Source of the DNA: Salvelinus alpinus
Taxonomy: Eukaryota; Chordata; Actinopteri; Salmoniformes; Salmonidae
NCBI RefSeq assembly: GCF_045679555.1
Contig: NC_092122.1
Coordinates: 16,345,565-16,409,564, forward strand
Length of the DNA: 64,000 nucleotides
Reading direction: 5' to 3'
Shown piece by piece: positions 54,936 to 64,000 of the stretch (positions are counted from its first letter, which is position 1; each line of letters opens with the position of its first letter). A program made the translations under genes and the position numbers. The notes under the pieces are model-generated. The model was given only the letters and a program-made list of their open reading frames with translations, was not told the DNA's origin and did not search any database.

Positions 54936-54941
54936 AATAAA
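54936..54941 (+). terminator. foxm1 polyadenylation signal
   Basis: This is the first clear plus-strand AATAAA suited to the 3' end of foxm1, giving a 3' UTR of about 1.45 kb. Earlier A/T-rich words are weaker. It faces the opposing signal at 54967-54972. Confidence 0.6.
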
Positions 54942-54966
54942 TTAATGTCACAGTTTCTCTCTTTGT

Positions 54967-54972
54967 TTTATT
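54967..54972 (-). terminator. slc7a11-like polyadenylation signal
   Basis: TTTATT on the plus strand is AATAAA on the minus strand, about 300 bp after the slc7a11-like stop codon. Cleavage 10-30 bases further on would fall at about 54940-54957, inside the predicted foxm1 3' end. Confidence 0.5.
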
Positions 54973-55271
54973 TGAGTACCAAATACCAGTATGTCATCAT
55001 TTGCTGATGATCGTCATTTTAAATGTAAATAATCCACACAAAACATATATCGTATTCAAAGTGTAAAAAGTACACCGTTAATTCAAGTAAACAAAAACAA
55101 TAGTCAGTGGGGTTTTTTTCAGCAGAACTAACTTTCCCAGCAGTGAATGGTGTGGAGTTAACGGCTCATTATTTTCCAAATCTAACATGCCTTGGTATTC
55201 ACGTCCATATGCAATATGGAGGGCACAGCAATGGGTGTCCGTCCGGTCAGTGTGTGAGTAAAGAGGCGTCT

Positions 55272-58200
55272 TTAGTAGGTCTGTACTTCTTGCTGAGCCA
55301 CCTCCAGCAGTATCTGGAGCTGCTTGCTGCAGTAGTCTGGAGAATAGAGAGACTGTCCTGTCAGTGACTCGCAACAGCCATAACTATCCCACACAACACC
55401 CTCACCTGACATTTCTGCTATCAGTAATTCAGTATGATGATGACATTATAGTGGCATGATAAGGATGTGACTCACTGAAGATCTTTCTCCATCGGGTGGG
55501 CAGGCGTGAGCGGTGCACGGTCAGGTAGTAGACAGGGACTCCAGACAGGGTGAGAGCACAGCTGCCCCCTGTGTTCCAGGGGTCTGAGTACAGAGACAGC
55601 CCAACGATGAAGAAGCACACCACTGTGAAGGTGACTGCAATGGCCAGCGGCACCTAGTAGACAGAATAGAATTATGAGCTGATCATAGGAATAAAACTGT
55701 AGGTAAACAGTCAAGAAACAGCCAACTAGTAAGTACCAAACAAGTGACATTAGTTAATTATAGTAGTCATAGCAACCTTGAAGGGTCTTGGGTGGAGGGG
55801 GAAGCGGTAGCGATGGATGAGCATCCCCATGGTCGCCATGGCAATGAAGAGCCACCGAGAGAAGGAGGCAAAGTTGATCAGCTGGAATATCTCTCCTCTC
55901 GCCACCATTACTACCACCAACGGATACTGCAGGAAGGACAACACAAACATCTCAACTGGACCATGAAAGCAAAGCATAGACCTACCTCATCAACCCAATA
56001 AGGACATCCCTACAATACAGATGTCTGTAAAGAGACTCTAATAGGGTTGTCAAGGTAGACTATGGGCAGTAGTAGTAGACTATACCAGCAGCAGAACAGC
56101 AGGCAGAGGCGTGTTTCTACGGATGTGGATCATTGAGAAGAGGACTGGCCAGTGTCCCTCCCTGGCCCCCACAAACAGCATCCTGCACCACGGACAGACA
56201 GACAGACGTCTCGTGAATAGAACCAGCCAAGCGTACATCAAGGTGTACATTTCTGAATTACGAGAGTGCAGCATTATTACCTGGGTGCTCCAAAGAAGCC
56301 ACCGTTCAGCGCCCCAAGACAGGACACAGCTACCAGTACAGGAATCACAGAGGCCAAGCCGTGAAGCGCACGATTGGCAAACGTCTGCGAAAAACAGACA
56401 GCATATATGAGGCTGACATGCAGTTCACTTCATATGCAGTTATTTTCCTTCTCTTGGCTTTGACCATATGATGCCACAGTACTGACCACAGCCACAGCGT
56501 CAGACACAAGAAGCTCCTCTGCTGTCATCATGGTGTAATAGGCCACGTTGACAAGAACGTAGCACACAGTCACCGTCACCATGGAGAAGATGATTGCCAG
56601 TGGGATGTTTCTGACAAAATAGATCAGACAAACTAAGGCATGAGGTTCATTGATTATTTGTGTGGAAATAATTGGTCAATCACATTGTTTTTTTTGATGT
56701 AAAATACCTATTTGGGTTAATGACCTCCTCTGTGACAAAATTCAGATAAAACCTGCAAAGAAAGTAAAAGATGTCCATTTATCAGTTAACAGTTCTTTAC
56801 GGACAACACAACAATGGTATGATTGGGATTTTCTTGTGCACTGCTTACCATCCACCATAGGCATATAGACCAGAATAAAAGGCCAATGGTAGCTTATCCA
56901 GTGTTAATGTATCAATCTCAAAGCCATTCTGAAAGTTCTCTGTCTGTCCTGGGGAGGGGAGAGAGGAAAACAAGTTAGCAGGGTTTGATTGATTAGGGTC
57001 CTGTGTATATTGTGTACATCGTGTATCATGTTACTCTACCAAAACCAATACCCCACCTCTGGCTAATGCCATGATGCCAGGAACGATGATTAAGACCAGG
57101 GCAAACATCTTGATGAATGTCAGAGTGATCTGGGTGCGAGAGACCAGGGTCACACTCCAGCAGTTTATCGCCACCACAAATGCTACAAGGAGAGGGGGAA
57201 GATAAACCTCGTTGAAATAGTATTCCATAGTAATCAAACAATTCACAAAGTCTTATCGATTGTATTTTATCACTCACTCACTCCAAGGATGCTGACCAGT
57301 TTAATCAGTGCTGTGGGAGGAGCACAAGGGCTGAAAAAGGGATCCACCAGATAGCGTCCGAATGCCAGGGATACGTAGGATGCTACAGCTGGCCTTTACA
57401 GTCCACATGGAGTACAGTAAAAGCATTAGAAAACGTGTAATAAACTATACTGTCCCCTAAACTACTCCAAGAGTGTATGCAAAGAGACACAGAGATACAG
57501 GCTGCTGACCTGATGAATAAAAACTCTGCCCAGAGACGCAGGAACGCAGGCAAGGGTCCTAATGTCTCCAGCAGATAGGTGTAGTGGCCCCCTGACTTTG
57601 TAAATGTGGTTCCCAGCTCAGCATAACACAAGGCCCCTGGACAAAGAACAGAGACAGATGACACATCTCCCACTGGGCACAGACGTCAGTTCAACAAAGT
57701 TATGATTTACATTTGGTTGAGTTGTCAAATAATGTTAATTTCAACGTGAAATCACAAAAAAAATTAACCATGTCATTGGATTCAGGTGAAAAGTTGGGTG
57801 AAAAAAATACTAAATTCCCTTACGTTGATTACTTTTTTCAAATAGAGTCAGTTTTCCACGTTGACTTAACATCATCACATTGAATTTGTTGGTTGAAATG
57901 ATGTGGAAACAATGTGGAGTTTTTGCTGTGGGCTGGGATATTTTCTATTGTATAACTATCTCTATACATTCAGGAAACAGATTTTTTAAAATATTCATTA
58001 TTCAGTGCATATCATTAGTTATAGCTGTGCTTAAAACTGTGGTATAATAAAGTTAAAAACTGGGGGAATACCTGGGAAAGGTCAGCCATACATCCACCCC
58101 ATGCTTTCAGCCCATGCTACCCTTTTGATCTGTTTATTTGGTCAGCCGTAGGCTATTACCCTATAAACAACCTTAATGAATAGTACAGATATTAATTTGA

Positions 58201-59545
58201 TCACTTTTGTTGCTGAGCATTTTCCTGTTTAAAAAGGCTTCTGAAGTTTGTAATTTCCACTGACATTTCCATTTCAGACTTGATTTGCCCAAATGAAAAA
58301 TGCATCAACCCCTACAAAAATGGCCATTAATTATAATCAACAGGCTCATTTTCCTGCTGTAGCAAACTGTCTCAAATTAAGATCCTACATCTGTATATTA
58401 AACCATCAGTTTAATAGTAAACATTTGGACATCTGTTCAAGGACTCATATACTTGAATGATAATAAATGTTTTAAATTATGTTAATGGTACAAATAATAG
58501 TGGAGGCATGTATGACAATAACCTGTACAGTGAACTGTTATTACCTTAATTAAATAAGATAAGTCAAAATGACTTTATAAGTGAAAAGGTTGATTACATG
58601 TGCAAATACCAGAGGATTATGGACCTTGGCCAGATCATTCAGCTAAGTGAACACATCCAGCACAGTTTACTACCAAAGACAATACAGCGAGTACTAGATT
58701 ACACCTCTGAGGTAGCCTAAGCTTCCATTAGGGGAGTGAATGTTGTGTGCTGTCTGTGAATTAAAGGGGCAGTGCAGTCAAATGCATGATTTACCTGTGT
58801 TTTATATATATTTCCACACTATGAGGTAGAGAAAAGACTGCCTGAAATCTCAGCTAGTTTCGCCCTGCCTGGCTACATGACCAGGCAGTGTAAGTTAATA
58901 GACCAATAACAATAATATATCTCTTTTACAATAACACCTAGTTTTCAGGTTACAATCCCTCCAATTAGGCTCCTCCAATTAGGAGGCTCCTCATTCAGAC
59001 CTTTCCCATACAGTCCTAGCAAAATTTTTGCGAGACAAATTACTTTTTGTTAAGAAGCTTTTTTGTATGTTTTTAAACATTTTGATTGGAAAAAAATCAC
59101 AGTAAAGTGCTTAATTGTTACCCAGAAATGTTTTCATATTGAGATAAAAACAGCTGCATTGGACCTTAAACAATACTGAATCAGCCTGATGTCAAAAATG
59201 TTTCAAGACGGATATTGTGTTAGCAACTGCCACTCTCAAACATCACAATTATGCTCCTCTTGCTTTCATAGTTACCCACTACCTCTTTTAAAATGACAGT
59301 TGGTGCTTACCGAAGGTCGAGAGAACCCCACACAGTGCCCAAACCACCAGTGACAGGCCCACACTACCACTGTTCATCAGAACCCCTTTTGGTGCAATGA
59401 AGATGCCGCTGCCCACCACGGTACCGATGATGAAGGAGATAGCCGGAAGCAGACCTATTGTCCTCCTCAGGTGGATCACTTCATCTTCTTTCTTCTCCTT
59501 CACCTCATCCCCCTCTTCCTTCGACTGAATTCCATCTATGCCCAT
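55272..59545 (-). CDS. slc7a11: xCT-type cystine/glutamate exchanger light chain, 12 coding exons, 488 aa
   Basis: Heteromeric amino-acid transporter light chain of the SLC7 family, most similar to SLC7A11 (xCT), which exchanges extracellular cystine for glutamate and feeds glutathione synthesis at the plasma membrane. Exons (5' to 3'): 59545-59311, 57636-57510, 57393-57278, 57182-57057, 56948-56849, 56752-56708, 56610-56487, 56384-56281, 56182-56086, 55926-55777, 55653-55476, 55336-55272. All phases fit. Landmarks are TM1 GTVVGSGIF (41-49), [21 protein letters not shown], and FFSPC with Cys144 where xCT has the cysteine that bonds the 4F2hc heavy chain. Others are [47 protein letters not shown] and a tail [15 protein letters not shown]. 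Human xCT has 501 aa. The close match of loop sequences argues for SLC7A11 or a fish co-orthologue rather than SLC7A9/A10. Paralogue naming is uncertain. Confidence 0.88.
57671..57942. repeat. dispersed salmonid repeat in slc7a11-like intron 1
   Basis: The stretch from CCCACTGGGCACAGACGTCA to TTTGCTGTGGGCTGGG belongs to a common family with words such as TTCAACGTGAAATCA and TTCCACGTTGACTTAAC. It has inverted similarity between the ends (CCCACTGGGC and GCTGTGGGCTGGG). No ORF. Confidence 0.6.
58205..58395. repeat. dispersed MITE-like repeat, inverse copy of 21043-21262
   Basis: CTTCTGAAGTTTGTAATTTC to AATTAAGATCCTACATCTG matches the reverse complement of 21043-21262. It is a non-coding element in intron 1 of the slc7a11-like gene. 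Confidence 0.75.
58761..59170. repeat. dispersed element with inverted ends in slc7a11-like intron 1
   Basis: It starts TTAAAGGGGCAGTGCAGTCA and ends GCTGCATTGGACCTTAAA, a short imperfect inverted repeat typical of a salmonid MITE family. It lies just downstream of coding exon 1 of the slc7a11-like gene (intronic side). No ORF. Confidence 0.6.
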
Positions 59546-61712
59546 GCCTCAGCAGCCTTGAAGGTGTGAAAACACCTTGTTTAGATAGCCAGCCTTACAC
59601 CAACACGTTCCAGTGAATAAATCAAGTAGTTAATTTAAGTGAACAAAAAAGTATTCTCTCTTTACGAACACAAAAGTATAGTAATTCCCTTTATGGATAA
59701 ACTATAAAATTCATATATCCTTCTTCTTATACTGAAACTGCTTGTATTTATCCAATGAAGATTGCTTGATGTAGAGGACAAGTGTGAAAGACGAGACAAG
59801 CTAGGGGAGGGTGACAAGCCGAGTGGAGCTGTATGAGCTGAACGAGTAGACTAGTATAACCCTCACACTTACACAAGGCCCTCTCCCCCGAACTTGTTTT
59901 TTACCCCCTCATTGGCTCTTGCAAATCGGCACAGTCAGTAACCATAGAAACTCACCAATCCTGCACAAGCGGAAAACAAAGCCAGCAGTCTTCCCAAGCT
60001 TCAACAACATGAGTAATTAAGGCAGTTTAGACGGGTCAAAGCCATGGTGCATTCATTGTACTGAGTATTAATGTGTATGTGTTTGTGTGTGTGTATGTGT
60101 GTGTGTGTGTGTGTGTGTGCGTGTGCGTGTGCGTGTGCGTGTGCGTGTGTGCGTGCATGCGTGTGTGTGCGCATGCACTAAAGTTTTTGTGGGTCTTTGT
60201 ATGTGTGTGCCGGTGTGTGTAAGTTTTGCTTGTGTGCACAGCTTTAAACACGGAATACCATGGGGAGAGAACCCAAACACCCCTTGTAGCGGCAGCTGTA
60301 CAAATAACAGGGGGGTCGCTTACACCAACAACTTCACAACTGAGAAACTATATGTGCTATAGGAGCAGATGGCCTTATTGATGTTCTCACTAATATCCAC
60401 AAAATATCAGTAGAATTCATTCATAACCAAATCAGAACCAAATAACATCCAATTTGACACAAATTTCAACCCTAAAATGGGGTTGAATGCAACGTCAAAC
60501 AATTGTCATGTCATTTCTCTCTCTTTGCACGCACACCTGATGAATAAAAGCAAGGTCATGTAGTTTGTCCCTGTGTTTGAACTGTGAAGTATTTCTGTCA
60601 TGAGCAAGGAAACTTCAGCGTGAGATCACGTGAGGGATCCAACAGCAAACTGTGAATAAATGTATCTTGCCTCTCTTTTCTTAACGCTTGGGAGACTGTG
60701 GCTGTCCATTTCAGTTAATCCGTTGCTTGTTAACAGCAGTTAACAAAGGCATTAAAGCGGCTTTATTTTCATTTGACATGTTTAGTTGTAATTGCATGTC
60801 TTGACAATGGGTGTCGGCATTTCCGGAAAACTAAGTATCATATTCACAATAACTTATCTGACATGTCACCACTCTACCCCATCACGTTATGTGGCTTGAA
60901 TAATACAGAAAGAGAAAGTATGCCATTTATTTTTCTTATTTTCATGTTTATTCAGCTGAAAATTGTGAGGATGTTTTGGAGAGATCCCTACTGCTGTGAA
61001 AAATAGGTATTTCAAATTGCTGCAGGTTCAACATCAAATCTAATATTTAGAACCTTCTAAATTGGTCTCTCAACAGAAAATTGAGTAAATGAAAGCCCCT
61101 TAACACCCAAACCTTACTTTGCATAATTAGCTCATGGCATAGAGTTATTTTGAGTTCTACAACTTCATCACTTTCTGTCCTTGTCAAAAACAGTGATGCA
61201 AATGTATGTGCAAAAGTTCCGTTGTTCCAGATATCCCACAAATCAATTATCATATTCTATGGTTATATTTATGAATTAATTAATACTTCATTTTCGTTTT
61301 TCTTTGGGGGGGGGGGGGGGGGGGGGATGTCAAAAGAGATCCCAAACGATAAACTGGAACCCCACTCAATACGGCACGCCGGGCGAGCTAAATCGAGCGC
61401 ACCTGGAGGTCACGTATGAATAAGAACGCAAGTGATTGGATGCCTTGTGTTCACGAGTAATCTCCGAATATGATTGGTGGCGAGTGCAGAAGTCAAATAA
61501 GAGCATGTACATCTTCTCAGAATGTAATCAAATTTGTACAAGGCAGGTACCACAGTTTTTTGCAATTAAACTTACCACCACCACATAATTGACGGCACGT
61601 TTCACATATTGGTAAAAACGTTACTAATGTTTGGTTGACAGTCGGTGAATCGTCATATAATTTGTCGGCACAAACAACTAAAAGAGACATAACATTAGCT
61701 ACCTAGAGTGCA
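59546..61712. other. divergent intergenic region between slc7a11-like and pex26
   Basis: It holds the 5' flanks of both genes. On the minus strand a TGACTGTGC word (59937-59929; antioxidant-response core TGACnnnGC), a CCAAT box (59915-59911) and a TATA-like GGTAAAAAAC (about 59905-59896) line up as a possible slc7a11-like promoter. A GT-rich microsatellite with GTGTGC interruptions fills 60069-60180, and a run of 21 G lies at 61306-61326. No other gene is seen. Confidence 0.5.
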
Positions 61713-63210
61713 ATGAGGAGGAACTCGTCCACCTCAATGTCTCAGACTCTCATCTTCAGGTCTGTCCGTCAAAGCCCCCCTGCTGTGTTCAAATTTTGCA
61801 CTGACACGTGGACTGTTGGACTCAGCTGCCGAGCAGTTCATGGTTCAGAGGGATTTCCAAGCTGCTTTCAACACATGTGAGAGAGGTCTGGATAGTCTTT
61901 TAAACGCGGAGCAAGACAGGTGGGTACTAATTCTTAGAAATGTCTCTACTTTTATGACATGGTCCTTGTTGCATTGCGTTATTGGACTAAATCGTTGTCC
62001 ATCTGACTTTCAGGTATGGGGAGTTGAAGGCTGCACTCTGCATTGTGGGGATTCAAGCAATGGCTGAACTCAATCAATGGCCAGGTATACTGGCATGGAT
62101 TCTGCAGCATTATGAGTGCCCTGAGAAAATACCTGCCAAAATAATGCAGATGTGGTGAGGAAAATGTAACATGGTTAATTTGCAGGTTCTCATTTCTTCC
62201 ACACCATTTATAACAGTGCTATACACTGCAGACACTGGACATTGTGATTTATGTTTTTCACCCTGCAGTCTTGTTTTTCTCTATGTCCCTCTTCTTTTTT
62301 GTAGCATACTCCTCTACACCAAAGTGGGTGAGCAAGCTATGATGCAGGAGGCAAGCTATGTTTGGCTGTGCTGCCCATCCAATGGGAGATTGGCAGGGTT
62401 TGGGACTGTAGCAGAGCTGTATTTACTGCATATTCTAGTGCCTTTAGGTCATATGACAGAGCCACAGAAGTTAGTTGTTGGTGAGGTGGGAGGTATTGCA
62501 TTCACAGAGGACCAAAAACAAACAGCACTGGATATCGTGGAAAATAAAGAGAACCTCAGCCAAGAACAATCTCCAAGCCCTAATCCCAACCCCAGTCCTG
62601 TGGTGGTGGCTGCTGGACTTAACACACCTCAAGGTGCATCTCACTTACAGTTGAATTAACCCTTTGTATTTACTTTAATGCTGCCAGACAGTGTGACTGA
62701 CTGTGTGTTTGTGCTTTATAGGTGCTGTGATTCAGAAACTTGAGGCCTTGCTTAGGCTTTTGAACAGAGGACTATCAGTAGCTAGTGCTGGGTCATTCAC
62801 TCTTCGGAGAGTCTTTCTGGCTGCGGTCCTTTTCTACGGTCCTTTTCTACGCGCTTTTTGTCCGGATGGATCCAGGTACAAAATAAATAATGTTGTAAGC
62901 CTCTTATTCAATCATTGAAAGAAACTGTCAACATCAAAATAATGTGGTTGCTTTAGTTAATACTAGTCTAGCACTTAGCATTCAGCTTTTGTCTAGGTTT
63001 TGATTGCACCCAACCTACCTACAGTATTGAAGCACTGAACAGCGACTAGATATCAGAACAAAGAGCGTAAATGTTATGATGATTCTTGGATATGGTTTCT
63101 CCACAGCTCATCCCTCATCTTTCCCCTGGATCTCACAGCTGCTGCAGATGCTGAAGCAGATGTGGGACGCCATGTTTGCTCCTTACTATCGAGCCAGAGC
63201 TCAGAGCTAA
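61713..63210 (+). CDS. pex26: Peroxin-26 (PEX26), five coding exons with two frame disruptions
   Basis: PEX26 is the tail-anchored peroxisomal membrane protein that docks the PEX1-PEX6 ATPase, which recycles PEX5. Exons: 61713-61919, 62014-62154, 62305-62633, 62722-62875, 63107-63210, with fitting splice phases. Conserved blocks are DFQAAFNTCERGLDSL, LCIVGIQAMAELNQW, HYECPEKIPAKIM, CILLYTKVGEQ and LLHILVPLGHMTEPQKLVVG. The anchor is in exon 4 (RRVFLAAVLFYALFVRMDP if one 13-base copy is ignored) and exon 5 gives the tail HPSSFPWISQLLQMLKQMW. Two problems are seen. The likely ATG 61713 (MRRNSSTSMSQ) is one base out of frame with LLDSAAEQFMVQRDF, perhaps in the six-C run 61775-61780. A perfect 13-bp tandem duplication (62825-62850) shifts the frame inside the anchor. 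Without both, the product would be 306 aa, against 305 in human. Either a decayed duplicate or assembly errors. Confidence 0.85.
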
Positions 63211-63381
63211 CTGTAAAACCATACAGCCTAGTGTTGGGACATCATGGTTTAAATTTGACTGAGAACCAAGAGCTCACCATTGGCCCTCTAACCATGTAAA
63301 TATGAATTAGTGAGTAAGATGAAGAGAAATTAGGGGGGCTTTTGTTGGCAACAACAACATGGATACCTGTGAAGGCAGAAT

Positions 63382-63481
63382 NNNNNNNNNNNNNNNNNNN
63401 NNNNNNNNNNNNNNNNNNNNNNNNNNNNNNNNNNNNNNNNNNNNNNNNNNNNNNNNNNNNNNNNNNNNNNNNNNNNNNNNN
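63382..63481. other. assembly gap of exactly 100 N
   Basis: A run of 100 N marks a scaffold join of unknown true length just downstream of pex26. The ORF crossing it is meaningless. Confidence 0.99.
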
Positions 63482-63546
63482 TGATAGTAATAGTCAGAGT
63501 TAATTTCCCTGGTGTTGCAGATTCAGTCGCTCCCATATACTGTAGG

Positions 63547-63622
63547 TGTGTGTGTGAGCGAGTGTGTGAGCGAGTGTGTGAGCGAGTGAGTGAGCGAGTG
63601 AGTGAGCGAGTGAGTGAGTGAG
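63547..63622. repeat. GTGTGAGCGA-type microsatellite
   Basis: A run of GTGAGCGAGT/GTGAGTGAGC units directly after the gap. It may be the reason for the gap. The remaining 63623-64000 shows no coding homology. Short GCTAGCTAG words and AT-rich sequence only. Confidence 0.85.
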
Positions 63623-64000
63623 AAAGCAAGCGGTTGAGTGTGTGTGGTGACACAATTTTACATGACAGTGAAAGATTTTTAATTGGTAAAATGATAATTC
63701 TCTCATTATGAATTACTCCAGTATCTTTCAATAGGATCTGGCGCCAGCAGATACCGTCTCAGGACACAGACGCTGTGAGAAATACGGGCTCAGATTGGTT
63801 GAATGCTGCCAGAGAGGATGGCGCATGTGTGTAGTGTGTACTAGCTAGCTAGTGTATACTAGGTAGCAGTGGTGTAGTGGGGGTATTGCATATTACTTCT
63901 TAATCCCCACTGATGTATATCCAAGTAGTACAGCGTATACCTTCACTATATCAATTATGTAGTACAATAGCGACATTATGCACAAAGTAGCCTACATAAT

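Noticed and set aside
60036-60362. CVCV/HTHT-rich frames
   Set aside because: They are translations of the GT-rich microsatellite between slc7a11-like and pex26.
63330-63731. 133-codon minus-strand frame
   Set aside because: It runs through 100 N and a microsatellite.

Overview
The window is vertebrate nuclear DNA from a ray-finned fish, and most likely a salmonid. The genes are intron-rich with normal GT/AG junctions. The repeats include a Sleeping Beauty-type Tc1 element, L2-type LINEs, a hAT element and many small families I recognise as common in salmon and trout genomes. It is part of a scaffold, with one run of exactly 100 N at 63382-63481. Intron-exon models below were built by hand from open frames, splice sites and remembered vertebrate homologues. 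All joins keep phase unless stated.

Five host genes are present. (1) tulp3, minus strand, 1144-31256: 12 coding exons giving 533 aa, with a tiny first coding exon and a repeat-filled first intron of about 17 kb. (2) rhno1, minus strand, 47737-48893: two coding exons. It is disrupted by a 93-bp insertion that is an exact copy of part of a hAT transposase 3.6 kb away, and by one further frame break. (3) foxm1, plus strand, 50239-53506: eight coding exons giving 671 aa, intact. (4) An xCT-type cystine/glutamate exchanger gene (slc7a11-like), minus strand, 55272-59545: 12 coding exons giving 488 aa, intact. (5) pex26, plus strand, 61713-63210: five coding exons, with two frame disruptions, one of them a 13-bp tandem duplication in the membrane-anchor exon.

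The order tulp3(-) rhno1(-) foxm1(+) is the mirror image of the human 12p13 order FOXM1-RHNO1-TULP3, so this is an old linkage group. rhno1 (replication-stress checkpoint) and foxm1 (G2/M transcription factor) are divergent. Between them lies a compact cell-cycle promoter signature: two CCAAT boxes about 30 bp apart followed by a CDE/CHR-like element. foxm1 and slc7a11-like converge tail to tail with polyadenylation signals 25 bp apart.

The remaining sequence is mostly repeats. tulp3 introns hold minisatellites with units of 42, 28, 30, 22 and 47 bp, a long CA microsatellite, a Tc1 copy, two palindromic MITEs and an L2-type LINE that landed inside the 47-bp minisatellite. Between tulp3 and rhno1 lie a decayed Ty3/gypsy remnant, a stack of LINE and DNA-element insertions nested in each other, a local duplication containing a copy of foxm1 intron 1 sequence, and a hAT transposon. 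I saw no CRISPR, no convincing tRNA or rRNA gene, and nothing bacterial. No wholly new system was found. The most interesting signals are the templated insertion in rhno1, the pex26 duplication and the shared rhno1/foxm1 promoter.
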